Source: Hyphomonadaceae bacterium
GTDB taxonomy: Bacteria > Pseudomonadota > Alphaproteobacteria > Caulobacterales > Aquidulcibacteraceae
Assembly (NCBI GenBank): GCA_019753175.1
Contig: JAIELK010000001.1
Location: forward strand, 16,180-80,179
DNA: 64,000 bases
Direction: 5' to 3'
The notes beneath the pieces are model-generated. The model saw nothing but the letters and a program-made list of their open reading frames with translations, searched no databases and had not been told where the DNA came from. Positions 50,298-59,586 of this stretch are shown one piece after another. A program made the position numbers and the translations under genes. Positions within the stretch are counted from its first letter, which is position 1. The number at the start of each line of letters is the position of its first letter.

Positions 50298-53200
50298 TTA
50301 GAAGCTCGCCGTGGCGCCCACGAACACGAAGCGGCCCATCGAGTCGTAGGTCTGCGGGTAGGTGTTGCCGTTCCCCGTGGTGCCCACGCTGGCGCTGATC
50401 GGCGGATCGTTATCGAGCACGTTGTTCATGCCCGCCCGGATCACAGTGTTTTCCAGGATCGGCCAACGCACTGCGAGGTCGAGGTAGTGCTCTTCGTCGA
50501 AGTGGTAATCGATCCGAGCCTCGTTGCCGCGGAACAAATCGACCTCGCCGTAATAGCGCCAAGTGCCGGCCAGCTCGATGCCGCTCCACGGCGTTTCCCA
50601 GCCGACCCGGAACCGGTGGCGCCACTCGGGGTTCGGGGTTCCGCACACCGAGCCGAAGAAGCCAACGCAATCATAGGCTTCGATGCCAGGGCCGGGCGTG
50701 GTGATAAGCTCATCAAGCATTGTGCCGACCAGATTGAAGCTCACCGCACCCAAGTTACCGACATCGATGCTGTAGTTCGCATTGATGTCGATGCCGACAG
50801 TGCTCAGACCGCCGATGTTGATGTTCAGGTCTTGGACGAATCCTTCACCTATCCAGAGCGACCCCGTCGGTCCGCGGAAGATCCGCGAGCATGCCGCTGC
50901 ATCGCTGTTGAAATAACAGGCGTTCAGCGTGTTCTCAGGCCCGAACGTCGTGATTGTGTCCTCGATCCGGATGTCGAAATAGTCGATCGACACCACCAGG
51001 TTCGGAAGCGCGCGCGGCGTAAACACCAAACCATACGTCACCGTCTCCGAGGTCTCGGGCGACAGGTCTGGGTTGCCACCGCCGAGCAGGTTATACTGGC
51101 CAGCCGGGCTGTCGAGCGCGCCCGCGCCATACCACGGCGCCGCGCCGGCACCCGGTGTGCTCTGGCAAGCGGCAAGCGTGGCCGTCTGCGCCGGACCGCA
51201 CGGGTCTTCGTCCAGATCGAACAGACCGAAGCCTTGCTGCGAGAACAGCTCGATGATGTTGGGCGCGCGCACCGCCTGCTGGTAGCTGGCACGGAAACGC
51301 ACGTCCTCGGTCGGCGCCCACTCGATGGCGCCCTTGTATGTGTCGGTCTGGATACCGTTGCTGTAGTCCGAGTAGCGGTAAGCGCCATCCACCGACAACA
51401 GGTGGGCGAACGCACCGCCTTCGACCAGCGGCAAGCGGAACTCGCCGAAGAGATCAAACGCTTCGGTAGCACCTGACAGCCCAAGCGTCGCGCCCCCCTG
51501 GCCGGCCAGATCATCCGTGCTGAAGGCGGAGTCCGTCCTGGACCCGATCTCATCTCGACGCACTTCAAGACCGAGCGCGACTTGCATATTACTCTCAGCG
51601 CCCGGGCTGCGAACGCCGGCTAGATCGCCGGTGATGGTTCCGACCACGACTTGCTGAGTCATCGTCGCGTTCTGCACGCCAGGCGTCTGAAGATAAGCCA
51701 ACGCTTCTGGTGTCACGTTTCCAAGCGTGAAGATGTCGTAAGGCACACAATTGGGATCGGTGCCGTTCCAGTTACTGCGGCACTGCGGTTGCCCAGCCAA
51801 CGGGTTCGCCTGACCGGTTGATAACAGCGCAGGACCGACGATAACGTCGATGGAGCGCGCTAGTCGCGTCTTTGAGAAATCGTTGAGGTACACCCTTCCG
51901 CGCGTCACACGGGAGAATTGCCCTGCGATATCATAATCCCAGCCCTCGGTGAGGTTGCCTCTCGCGCCGGTGACGATGCGATACGATTGGTTGGCGAACG
52001 AGTCCTGACGCCCGCCGCCCTCAACGTTACGCCGGCCAATATAGAAGCCGAAGCCCGAGAAGCCTGGCGCAACGCTGCCTGGGCCAAGGATGGCCTGGTT
52101 TCCAGGCGTGACAGGATCGGGATCAGCCAGCTGGTCGCACTGGATATCGTCCAGTTGCGACGCGGACAGCAGCGGATTGTCGCAATTGATGGAGGCCGTT
52201 GAGAAGAAGTTCCCTGACGGCGCGATCTGAGCGACGGTGCGGGAATCGGTGAACATCAATTGCGCGTACGCCTCGATGTGATCGTTCACCTCGTAGCGCG
52301 CAAACGCGCCGAGCGAGTAGCGCTCGTCGGGACGCTGGAAGTAGTTCAGCGGCCCGAAATTGTAGGCCGTCGAGCCATCGTAATTGGTGAATTCGCCCGG
52401 GTTATTCGGATCCAACGTGAAGTAATAGTTGCTGAAGTCGGTGAAGAGGCCGGGGAACGACGTGGCCGATCCGCCGCAGGTGAACCGTCCCGGGCTCACC
52501 AGCGCATTGAGGGCGCCCGTGGTGTTGCCCAGTGAGCAAGCGGAATAGTCGCGATCCCGCTGCAAGATCGGGTCGGTGTTGTTGTACGTCGCGTACGCCG
52601 TGACGTTGCCACGCCCATCTTCGGTGCTGGCGCCGAAGATCGCGGAGATCGCCTGGCTGTAGCCGTCGACCACCTCATCCGGCGGCAGCGCAAAGTTGGC
52701 CGGGTTTGTCGCCGCCCGCGCCGCGATCACATCGCGCAGCCGTGGCTGGCCTGGACCGGCCGGCCCTTCAAAATCATTCTGATGCCAGAAGAAGCCATAT
52801 TGTGCGTCGACTTCGAAGCCTTCGAAATCATCGCGCATGATGAAGTTCACGACGCCGGCGATAGCGTCAGAGCCGTACACCGCCGAGGCGCCGCCGGTGA
52901 GCACTTCGACGCGCTCGACCAGTTGCGACGGAATCTGGTTCAAGTCCGCAGCCGGGCTGTTCGGAGAGCCGTAGGGCATCCGCCGGCCATCGACCAGAAC
53001 GAGCGTGCGCGCCGAGCCGAGGCCGCGGAGGTTCACCGTAGCGGTACCGTCTGAACCGTTCGAAACCGTGGAGTTCTGAGCCGCAAACGCCTGTGGAAGC
53101 TGATTGATCAAGTCCTCAATGCGGGTGACGCCCTGCGTCGTCACATCTTCGTTCGTCACCTGGGTCACCGGACTGGTGGTGAACAGGTTCGGCTGCGGAA

Positions 53201-53348
53201 TCCGCGACCCCGTAACGATGATCGCTTCCTCTTCCGTATCCTGGGCTACCGCTGGGGCGCCCGCCATGGCGCCTGCCGCTGCCGCCAGCACAGACGCGCC
53301 CACCAGAAGGGTCTTCCGCTGTCCGCCATCCGACTTTTTACCAAACAT
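50298..53348 (-). CDS. TonB-dependent receptor 1
   Basis: 1016 residues. A signal peptide (MFGKKSDGG...GAPAVAQ, 36 residues) is followed by the region EEEAIIVTGSRI, a TonB-box-like start, then the plug domain (GVTRIEDLINQLPQAF, TVNLRGLGSARTLVLVDGRRM, VERVEVLTGGASAVYGSDAIAGVVNFIM) and a beta-barrel of 22 strands rich in G, Y and F. The last residues are FVFVGATASF, ending in Phe as outer-membrane barrels do. It imports a ligand through the outer membrane with TonB energy. The ligand is unknown, but 2OG oxygenases in the same strand suggest a modified peptide or siderophore-like compound. The frame is open to 53420 but M25 (53348) is the natural start of the signal peptide. Confidence 0.93.
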   Translation of the reverse strand: MFGKKSDGGQRKTLLVGASVLAAAAGAMAGAPAVAQDTEEEAIIVTGSRIPQPNLFTTSPVTQVTNEDVTTQGVTRIEDLINQLPQAFAAQNSTVSNGSDGTATVNLRGLGSARTLVLVDGRRMPYGSPNSPAADLNQIPSQLVERVEVLTGGASAVYGSDAIAGVVNFIMRDDFEGFEVDAQYGFFWHQNDFEGPAGPGQPRLRDVIAARAATNPANFALPPDEVVDGYSQAISAIFGASTEDGRGNVTAYATYNNTDPILQRDRDYSACSLGNTTGALNALVSPGRFTCGGSATSFPGLFTDFSNYYFTLDPNNPGEFTNYDGSTAYNFGPLNYFQRPDERYSLGAFARYEVNDHIEAYAQLMFTDSRTVAQIAPSGNFFSTASINCDNPLLSASQLDDIQCDQLADPDPVTPGNQAILGPGSVAPGFSGFGFYIGRRNVEGGGRQDSFANQSYRIVTGARGNLTEGWDYDIAGQFSRVTRGRVYLNDFSKTRLARSIDVIVGPALLSTGQANPLAGQPQCRSNWNGTDPNCVPYDIFTLGNVTPEALAYLQTPGVQNATMTQQVVVGTITGDLAGVRSPGAESNMQVALGLEVRRDEIGSRTDSAFSTDDLAGQGGATLGLSGATEAFDLFGEFRLPLVEGGAFAHLLSVDGAYRYSDYSNGIQTDTYKGAIEWAPTEDVRFRASYQQAVRAPNIIELFSQQGFGLFDLDEDPCGPAQTATLAACQSTPGAGAAPWYGAGALDSPAGQYNLLGGGNPDLSPETSETVTYGLVFTPRALPNLVVSIDYFDIRIEDTITTFGPENTLNACYFNSDAAACSRIFRGPTGSLWIGEGFVQDLNINIGGLSTVGIDINANYSIDVGNLGAVSFNLVGTMLDELITTPGPGIEAYDCVGFFGSVCGTPNPEWRHRFRVGWETPWSGIELAGTWRYYGEVDLFRGNEARIDYHFDEEHYLDLAVRWPILENTVIRAGMNNVLDNDPPISASVGTTGNGNTYPQTYDSMGRFVFVGATASF

Positions 53349-53623
53349 GCTGTGAACCCCCTGTTGGTCCGCACTGGGGACCGGCGATGCTCGAACGCAC
53401 GAGCAACTTGGAAACGTCAATTGTGACGAATCCTATGGTAACTCAGTAGGTAACGGCACAGTTTCGCCCTCGTCAAACCCCAGTTGTCGCAAATGACAGC
53501 CATGTTTATCGAAATTCGATATGGCTGTCATTAACGATAAAAATGTGTGTCTTGGCCGCAGCGATCCGAGTGATCTGCGCCGCCTAGACGCCTAAGGTCA
53601 GCCCTCAACACCGGAGGCAAGAC
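53349..53623. promoter_or_regulatory. Divergent control region between TBDR 1 and its secreted-protein partner, with a 12-base inverted repeat
   Basis: 275 bases without a gene. The arms AATGACAGCCAT (53492-53503) and ATGGCTGTCATT (53521-53532) are a perfect 12-base inverted repeat; the 17 bases between them hold a second palindrome, ATCGAA-A-TTCGAT (53508-53520). The nested design fits an operator bound by a dimeric regulator, or an RNA hairpin. It sits about 145 bases from the TBDR start and 92 bases from the secreted protein. AT-rich sequence (GATAAAAATGTGTG, 53536-53550) suggests a promoter reading right. Confidence 0.7.
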
Positions 53624-54151
53624 ATGTGGCGCGCTTTGGTCATTTGCGTTTTCGCGGTCGCGGCGATCTCGCTCGCTTGGGCACAATCGGAGCCGCCCAA
53701 TACGGTGCGCCAAGTGCTTGAATGCGCCGCCATATCGGACGATGCGGCGCGGCTGACCTGTTACGATCGAGGGTCCGTCCAGTTACGGGACGCCGACGCG
53801 AGCGGCCGCCTCGTCTGCGTGGACCAACAACACGTCGCCGCGCTTGAGAGAGAGGCGTTTGGATTCCGCCTCCCTTCGCTCTCCGGCGTCTTCAGTAGCC
53901 GGGAAGACGACGGCGGCGTCCCGCGCGAGACCTTGGAGCGCATCGAAATGGAGGTTGCCCGCGTCGTGAGGCATCTCGACGGTCGCCACAGCTACGTGAT
54001 GACCAACGGACAAACATGGACCCAGGTCGAGCCCGGATCGAGCGGCAATGTCCGGCCGGGCGATCGCATCGCGGTTCGGCGGGCGGCGTTCAACAGCTAC
54101 ATGCTATCGCCAGCACGGGGCTCGGCGCACCGCGTGCGGCGGCAAGAGTAG
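53624..54151 (+). CDS. Secreted protein with RLxCYD motif, TBDR-1 partner
   Basis: 175 residues. A signal peptide (MWRALVICVFAVAAISLAWAQ) is followed by CAAISDDAARLTCYD, a conserved two-Cys motif near the N-terminus, and a C-terminal beta domain (SYVMTNGQTWTQVEPGSSGNVRPGDRIAVRRAAFNSYMLSP). CGGAGGC precedes ATG 53624. It is the mirror-image partner of the protein at 59906-60427, with which it shares the motif, the FGFRLPSL/FGFDLPAV segment and the tail (MLSPARGSAHRVRRQE versus LMVSPRGGRGVRVRRQN). It should be periplasmic or exported. Function unknown. Confidence 0.82.
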   Translation: MWRALVICVFAVAAISLAWAQSEPPNTVRQVLECAAISDDAARLTCYDRGSVQLRDADASGRLVCVDQQHVAALEREAFGFRLPSLSGVFSSREDDGGVPRETLERIEMEVARVVRHLDGRHSYVMTNGQTWTQVEPGSSGNVRPGDRIAVRRAAFNSYMLSPARGSAHRVRRQE

Positions 54152-54224
54152 CGTGTGTAGATTGTGGCGCAGCGCCGCTCTAAGGTGCTCTGTCCTTTGT
54201 TCGTGAACCGTGAGAGCACCGCCT

Positions 54225-54530
54225 ATGCGAATACTTCTCTGCGCGGCCATCGCCCTGACCCTAAGCGGCGTCGCGTACGCGCAAACAGAACCGGCGCCGC
54301 AGAGCGCGCCGCCGGCTCAGGAACAGCCCGCGGAAGCGAGCCAGCCTGACGATGCTGTACAATGCCGGAGCTATCGCGTGACCGGGTCGCGGCTGTCGGT
54401 CCAGCGCATCTGCCGCACGCGCTCCGAGTGGCAGCAGGAAGCTGAGCGCGCGCGTGCTCTGTCCGATGACATCAACCGTCGCGCGTTGCAGCAGTGCATT
54501 CCGAACGCGAGCGGAAGCTGCGGCGGCTGA
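54225..54530 (+). CDS. Small secreted protein of unknown function
   Basis: 101 residues with a signal peptide (MRILLCAAIALTLSGVAYAQ), a Pro/Gln/Glu-rich stretch (EPAPQSAPPAQEQPAEASQP) and a conserved core VQCRSYRVTGSRLSVQRICRTRSEWQQE with two Cys, followed by CIPNASGSC. The VTGSRL..RICRTRSEW pattern recurs in small exported proteins of alphaproteobacteria, from memory. It follows the RLxCYD gene by 73 bases on the same strand, so the two may be cotranscribed. Confidence 0.75.
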   Translation: MRILLCAAIALTLSGVAYAQTEPAPQSAPPAQEQPAEASQPDDAVQCRSYRVTGSRLSVQRICRTRSEWQQEAERARALSDDINRRALQQCIPNASGSCGG

Positions 54531-54548
54531 TCGGCTTCGGGCCGCAAA

Positions 54549-56369
54549 TCAGCCTGCGTCAGGGATGACGTCGAACGCCACTGTGAGCCGCTCGTCTGCG
54601 TCGTGGAACGCTTCGGTGCCGTGCCAGAAGTACGACGGAAACAGCACCAGATGCCCCTCCCGCGGCTGCACCCACTTCTCCACCGGCAGCGCCGGACTGG
54701 TGTCGGGGTTGGTCTCGCCGAGCTTGAACCAGCCCTGGCGGCTCTCCGGCGCGTTCACTGATTGCGGCAAGTGGATGTAATACGCTGAACTGATCCAGCC
54801 GGCTGGGTGGATGTGGTTGGTGTGGAAACCGTCGCATGCCAGGCGCACCGACCAGGAGCCGGCAAACTTCAAGCGGCTGCTTTTTCGGCCCAAGAACGGG
54901 TGTGCGCGATCTTCCGGCAAGCCCTCGACGAAACGCTGTAGCGCGGAGAGCAGCGATGCCCGCAATCCCTGTATCAGCGGATGCGGATCAGCGAACAGCG
55001 CGCCCAGCGTTTGTGTGCCGCCGCGCAGCGTCTGATCGGTGGGGTGCTGCTTGGCCTGATGCTTGCTCAACAGATAGGGGGCGAGATCGGCGTGAAACGC
55101 GGCGACGTCGCGATAGCCCTCGGGCGGGGCGACTTCTAACGCGGAGGTCAGCGACGCATAATCGGCAAGACGCCGGTAGGCCGCCGCCTCGCCGAGCAAG
55201 CGCTGCAGGATGGTCATGCGCGCGAGGTTTTCCTGATCATGGGGCGCAGCCACCAGGAGGCGCGTGAGTTCGTCGTGCGCGGGGCCGAGTTCACCGCCGC
55301 GCACCAGCGCCTCGACATAGCGCCCGCGCAGCCGAATATCGCTCGCGGCCGCGGCGGCGGCGTGCCGATAGGCTGCGATCGCTTCCGCTACGCGCGCCTG
55401 GCCCAACAACGCCGAGCCAAGCGCATCGAGCGCGCCCGCCTCGTCCGGCGCAAGTGCAAGCGCCGCGCGCGCCTGCGCCTCCGCTTCCTGAAACAGACGC
55501 ACGCGGTTCAGCTGATCGGCGTAGGCGCGACGGACCGAGGCGTCCTCCGGCATTCGCGAAATCGCATAAGGGAAGGATCCGAGATAGCCCTCAGCGCCAG
55601 CCTGCCAGATCGTCTCGTTGATGGCGGCGTGGGCGTCCAGCATGCCGGGCGCGATCTCGATGGCTCGACGGTACGCCGCAATGGACGCTTCGAACTCGCC
55701 GAGGCGGCGCTGCAGATTTCCAATGGCAAACCACGACATCGCTTGTTGCGGCGCGAGCGCCACCGCGGCCTGGTAGGAGACGAGCGCGTCGCGATCGCGC
55801 TTGAGCGCTTCAAGCGCGATGCCGGCATTGTGCGGAACGGAAGCGTTGTTCGGCGCCAAGCGCCGCGCCTCTTCTAAGCTGATGAGCGCATCTTCGGCGT
55901 GCCCCGCTTGCGTGAGCGCGATGCCGAGCGCTTCCTGCGCCGCAGCGCTTGCAGGCGCGAGCTGCACAGCCCGGCGCAGCATGGTGACAGCCGTTGTCGA
56001 CTCACCTTTTGTGTGCAGCACGAGGCCCAATCCGAGCGCGGCGTCGGCGAGCGCCGGCTGCACGGCGAGCGCTTCTTCATAAGCCTTCTGCGCCGGGTCG
56101 AGTTCATGGGCGGCGCGCAGCGCATTGCCGAGGTTGAGCAACACGTGCGGCTGCTTCGGCCGTATCGAGAGCGACTGGCGCATGAGCGTAATGGCTTCAG
56201 CGGGACGGCCAAGCTGTCGCGCGGCGACGCCGGCCAAGTGAAGCAGATCGGGATCCTTCGGCGCCGTCGCCAGCGCAGCGTGGAGAAGCTCGTGAGCTTC
56301 GTCCGGCCGCCCGGCGCGCAGCTTTTGCACCGCGGCTTCGAGCGTGGTCGCAATGTGCTGGGCGTTCAT
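54549..56369 (-). CDS. TPR protein with putative 2OG-Fe(II) oxygenase domain (2OG-FeII_Oxy_5 type)
   Basis: 606 residues. Residues 1-370 are about ten classic TPR units (RPAEAITLMRQSLSIRPKQPHVLLNLGNALRAAHELDPAQKAYEEALAVQPALADAALGLG and so on). Residues 420-606 form the oxygenase: NHIHPAGWISSAYYIHLP (H519 and H521), GWFKLGETNP, and GHLVLFPSYFWHGTEAF with H583 and R594 in ADERLTVAFDV. This matches the HNHP/LSGVYY...LFPS...H pattern of 2OG-FeII_Oxy_5. It is the oxygenase of cassette 2 and lies 91 bases downstream of TBDR 2 behind a terminator hairpin. The enzyme type differs from cassette 1, but its place is the same. Confidence 0.88.
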   Translation of the reverse strand: MNAQHIATTLEAAVQKLRAGRPDEAHELLHAALATAPKDPDLLHLAGVAARQLGRPAEAITLMRQSLSIRPKQPHVLLNLGNALRAAHELDPAQKAYEEALAVQPALADAALGLGLVLHTKGESTTAVTMLRRAVQLAPASAAAQEALGIALTQAGHAEDALISLEEARRLAPNNASVPHNAGIALEALKRDRDALVSYQAAVALAPQQAMSWFAIGNLQRRLGEFEASIAAYRRAIEIAPGMLDAHAAINETIWQAGAEGYLGSFPYAISRMPEDASVRRAYADQLNRVRLFQEAEAQARAALALAPDEAGALDALGSALLGQARVAEAIAAYRHAAAAAASDIRLRGRYVEALVRGGELGPAHDELTRLLVAAPHDQENLARMTILQRLLGEAAAYRRLADYASLTSALEVAPPEGYRDVAAFHADLAPYLLSKHQAKQHPTDQTLRGGTQTLGALFADPHPLIQGLRASLLSALQRFVEGLPEDRAHPFLGRKSSRLKFAGSWSVRLACDGFHTNHIHPAGWISSAYYIHLPQSVNAPESRQGWFKLGETNPDTSPALPVEKWVQPREGHLVLFPSYFWHGTEAFHDADERLTVAFDVIPDAG

Positions 56370-56400
56370 GTCCTGCGACCCTAACAGCCCGCGCGATGCC

Positions 56401-56435
56401 GGAAAAGAAAACGGCGGCTCTTTCGAGCCGCCGTT
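56401..56435 (-). terminator. Terminator hairpin between TBDR 2 and its downstream oxygenase gene
   Basis: On the minus strand AACGGCGGCTC pairs with GAGCCGCCGTT around GAAA (56410-56435), followed by TTCTTTTCC. The stem is long and perfect. It lies 25 bases after the TBDR 2 stop and 40 bases before the oxygenase start, the same arrangement as in cassette 1. Confidence 0.85.
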
Positions 56436-56460
56436 CGCAGTTTGAGAAGGCTTGGACGCC

Positions 56461-59400
56461 TTAGTTCCGCAGCGTCAGTCCGACGCGGAACGAGCGACCC
56501 AGCTGATCGTAGGTCGAGCCATCCGTGTTGAACTGGCCGAACGCCTGTGCGTCGAGGAATACAGGCGGCTCCTCGTCAAGCAGGTTATCGACGGACAACG
56601 AAAGCGCCACACGCTCATTGACGTCGTAGCGAGCACCAGCCGACCAAAGACTGTATTCGTCAACTCCAGGCGCAAAACCGGTGTTGAGCGCAAGCTGATC
56701 CGTGTACGACCAACGCAGAAGCATAGACAGCTTATCGGTCTCATAAGAGAACGACGTCACTCCACGCCACTCCGGAATGCCGCCGCCGATCGTGCCGTCG
56801 TGCAACCCGACCACGTTGAAGTTGCTCGTGCCGCTTGCATCAAACCGGTCCCAGAAGCTCACGAGCGTGGCAATGCCAAACTCACCGGTGAGGCCTACTT
56901 CTTCTAGATCGTACGCCCAGCGGATGTTGTAATCGATGCCCCTAAGCTCCTGGTGTCCAGGCACATTCGACCTTGTCTGATTGACAAAGTCGATCTGCCC
57001 GTCGGCCTGGCGAGGCGCGAGAGCGCAGTCCGCCCCCGCCCCAGCTTGGAGGAGGCAGCCCGTGAGGATATTCGCGATGCCCCGCAATGCGATCGTGTCT
57101 TGGATATCGATGCTATAAACATCGACCGACATAGCCAGATTTCCAACCGGAAACCAGTCGGGGTTGAACACCACGCCGTAAGTATAGGAGTCGGCAGTTT
57201 CCGGCTGCAGGTTGGGCGTGCCGACTTGGAATGCCTCAACTTGGTTGTTGGCTTGCGCGAACGCGCTGGGGAACACGTACGCTGCGCCACCAGCCGCGAA
57301 CCATGCCGTGCAAGCATTGATGCGATCAGTCTGCACAGTGCCGGCGAGTGCCGCGACTGTCGCGTTGTTGCAGGGATCGGCATAGCCTGGGAAGTTCTGG
57401 TCGCCGGCCTGGAACAACTCGAACGCCGTCGGCGCTCGCACCGCGCGGTTGTAGATGCCGCGGAACGTCAGCCACTCAACCGGCGAATAGGTCAGACCGG
57501 CCTTGTAGGTGTCGGTACGACCCGCGCCCGTCGAGTAATCCGAGAAGCGGTAGCCGCCCTCGAAGCCAAGGTAATGCGCGAACGGCAATTCCGACACGAT
57601 CGGCAGCGAGAACTCGCCGTAGAATTCATAGACGTCATAGCGGCCAGAGATCGATTCTTGCGCATTGAAGCCGAAGATGTCACCCGCCGCTTTGAACGGG
57701 TCCACCTTCGAGTTGAGTTGCTCCTGACGGTATTCACCCCCGGCCGCGAAGCTCAGCGGACCCGCGCCCCAGAGATCCCAGAGATCGCCGGAGACGTACG
57801 CACCGATAATGCTACGCTCATAGGTGATGACGTCAGTGGTGTCGACGTTGATGAAGGCCAGCTGAGCCGCATTCATCGAGTTCAGGCCAAGCGGGTTGTT
57901 GCTGTTGCCGGTCGGCGTGAAGGTCGATCCCAGCCGGTTCGGGAACGGGCAATCCGGCAGCGCCGTGAGCGGGGCCGCCTGCACCGCGTTAGAGGTGACG
58001 CCGCACGCGTTGATCAGTTGCCGCATCGCCGTTGCACCGACGTTGTTCTCGGCGATGATGTTGGTTTGGTTGCGCGCGTAGGAGGCGAACGTTTCCCAAT
58101 CCAGTTCGCTCTCACCCAGGGTGCCGCGGAAGCCGCCGGTAAACCCGAGGGCGTTCGTTTCCGCTGTGCCGATGCGAAGACCGCCCTGGTTAGGACGGAT
58201 GCTCATGCCCAGCGTCCGACCGTTGAGGTGGTTGAAGTTCGCGGGAGCGGTCGTGCCCGCAAACTGCAGGTTCAACAGATTGAACAACTGCGTATTGGCT
58301 TGGACGTAAGGGTTTATCGCCACGCCGGCAGTCGGGTCGAGGTCGACGCGAACCGTCAGGCCGGTCACCGGAGTTGCCGCCAGTTGCTGCTGCGAACGCG
58401 AATTCGTAGCGGTCATTTCCACGAACGTCGTGATGTTCTCGGAGAGGTCATATTCCGCGAACATCGCAGCATTGATCCGTTCGTTCTCGAGGATCAGGAA
58501 GTTGTCCGGTGCAAAGTTGTACCGGTCACCCCTGTTCACTGCCGTCGGGCTATTGCCGTTGGGATCTAGCGCGCAGTTTTGGAACGGCTCGATGCCACCC
58601 GCCGCGTTGAAGCGGATGCTGCCACCGGTCGTCTGAATGCCGTTGGCCGGGTTGCAGTCCGCATCAAGCGTAAGGCCAGTGATCGTCGCGATATTGCCGA
58701 CGCTAAAGCCGCCGGTGACGGTGGCCCATGGCGCGGTAGCGGATCCGCCGGAACTCAGCGCGCAGCCATTTACCGTTGGGCTCAACGCACAAGGCCAGCT
58801 AGCCGGGGGCACAAAGCCAGGATCGACAACAACCGCGTTACCTGAGGGGTCCAGCACCGCCCCACGAGCGTCGGTCCAATCGCGCTCGTCGGCGCCGACG
58901 CTAGCGCGGCTATAATAGCCTACGAAACCCGTAATGTGGCCGCGATCATTCGCAAATGGGGTACCGAGGGTAACGTCAAAGGCCCATTCCGGAGCGAGGC
59001 CATCCTCGGTCGCGCCGTAAGACATATTGGTTTCGATACCTTCAAAATCATCCTTCAGGATGAAGTTGATCGCGCCGGCCACGGCGTCAGCGCCGTACAC
59101 GGCAGAGGCGCCGCCGGTAATCAGCTCCACACGTTCGAGGAGCGCCGCCGGAATGGTGTTCAAGTCTACCAGACCTTGACGGTCCGACGGGTTAGCGCGA
59201 CGGCCGTTGATCAGGATCAGCGTCCGGCCCGGGCCAAGGCCGCGCAGGTCGGCGGTGGCGAAGCCGTTCAGCGACGGGTTGTTCGAGGTGACCGTCAGGC
59301 CCGGAACGACCTGCGGAAGGCTGTTGATCAGTTCTTCGACGTTGACCGTGCCGGTAAGCGCGATTTCCTCGGCGCCCACCGTGGCGATCGGGCTGGCGGT

Positions 59401-59586
59401 TTGGAAGTCACGCTGGGTGATCCGCGTCCCGGTGACGACGATGGCCTCTTCTTCCTCCTCCGCGGAGGTATCTTGCGCAACGGCGACGCCGCTAAAGCTG
59501 AACATCGACAACGATGCGCCGAGCACCAGCGCCGACTTGGCGGCTGCGCTGGCCAGCTTGCCGCGATTGCCTTTCGAAGAACTCAT
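56461..59586 (-). CDS. TonB-dependent receptor 2
   Basis: 1041 residues. A signal peptide (MSSSKGNRGKLASAAAKSALVL...AVAQ, about 38 residues) is followed by an acidic TonB-box region (TSAEEEEEAIVVTGTRI), the plug domain (VNVEELINSLPQVVPGL, LRGLGPGRTLILINGRRANP, VELITGGASAVYGADAVAGAINFIL) and a large barrel ending FRVGLTLRN. AAGGGG lies six bases before ATG 59586; ATG 59592 is two codons earlier. It is a paralog of TBDR 1 across plug and barrel, with most divergence in the extracellular loops, so the two receptors probably take different ligands. Confidence 0.93.
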   Translation of the reverse strand: MSSSKGNRGKLASAAAKSALVLGASLSMFSFSGVAVAQDTSAEEEEEAIVVTGTRITQRDFQTASPIATVGAEEIALTGTVNVEELINSLPQVVPGLTVTSNNPSLNGFATADLRGLGPGRTLILINGRRANPSDRQGLVDLNTIPAALLERVELITGGASAVYGADAVAGAINFILKDDFEGIETNMSYGATEDGLAPEWAFDVTLGTPFANDRGHITGFVGYYSRASVGADERDWTDARGAVLDPSGNAVVVDPGFVPPASWPCALSPTVNGCALSSGGSATAPWATVTGGFSVGNIATITGLTLDADCNPANGIQTTGGSIRFNAAGGIEPFQNCALDPNGNSPTAVNRGDRYNFAPDNFLILENERINAAMFAEYDLSENITTFVEMTATNSRSQQQLAATPVTGLTVRVDLDPTAGVAINPYVQANTQLFNLLNLQFAGTTAPANFNHLNGRTLGMSIRPNQGGLRIGTAETNALGFTGGFRGTLGESELDWETFASYARNQTNIIAENNVGATAMRQLINACGVTSNAVQAAPLTALPDCPFPNRLGSTFTPTGNSNNPLGLNSMNAAQLAFINVDTTDVITYERSIIGAYVSGDLWDLWGAGPLSFAAGGEYRQEQLNSKVDPFKAAGDIFGFNAQESISGRYDVYEFYGEFSLPIVSELPFAHYLGFEGGYRFSDYSTGAGRTDTYKAGLTYSPVEWLTFRGIYNRAVRAPTAFELFQAGDQNFPGYADPCNNATVAALAGTVQTDRINACTAWFAAGGAAYVFPSAFAQANNQVEAFQVGTPNLQPETADSYTYGVVFNPDWFPVGNLAMSVDVYSIDIQDTIALRGIANILTGCLLQAGAGADCALAPRQADGQIDFVNQTRSNVPGHQELRGIDYNIRWAYDLEEVGLTGEFGIATLVSFWDRFDASGTSNFNVVGLHDGTIGGGIPEWRGVTSFSYETDKLSMLLRWSYTDQLALNTGFAPGVDEYSLWSAGARYDVNERVALSLSVDNLLDEEPPVFLDAQAFGQFNTDGSTYDQLGRSFRVGLTLRN

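Noticed and set aside
56953..58569. 538-codon open frame on the plus strand
   Set aside because: It is antisense to TBDR 2 and its translation is Arg/Val-rich without motif or signal peptide.
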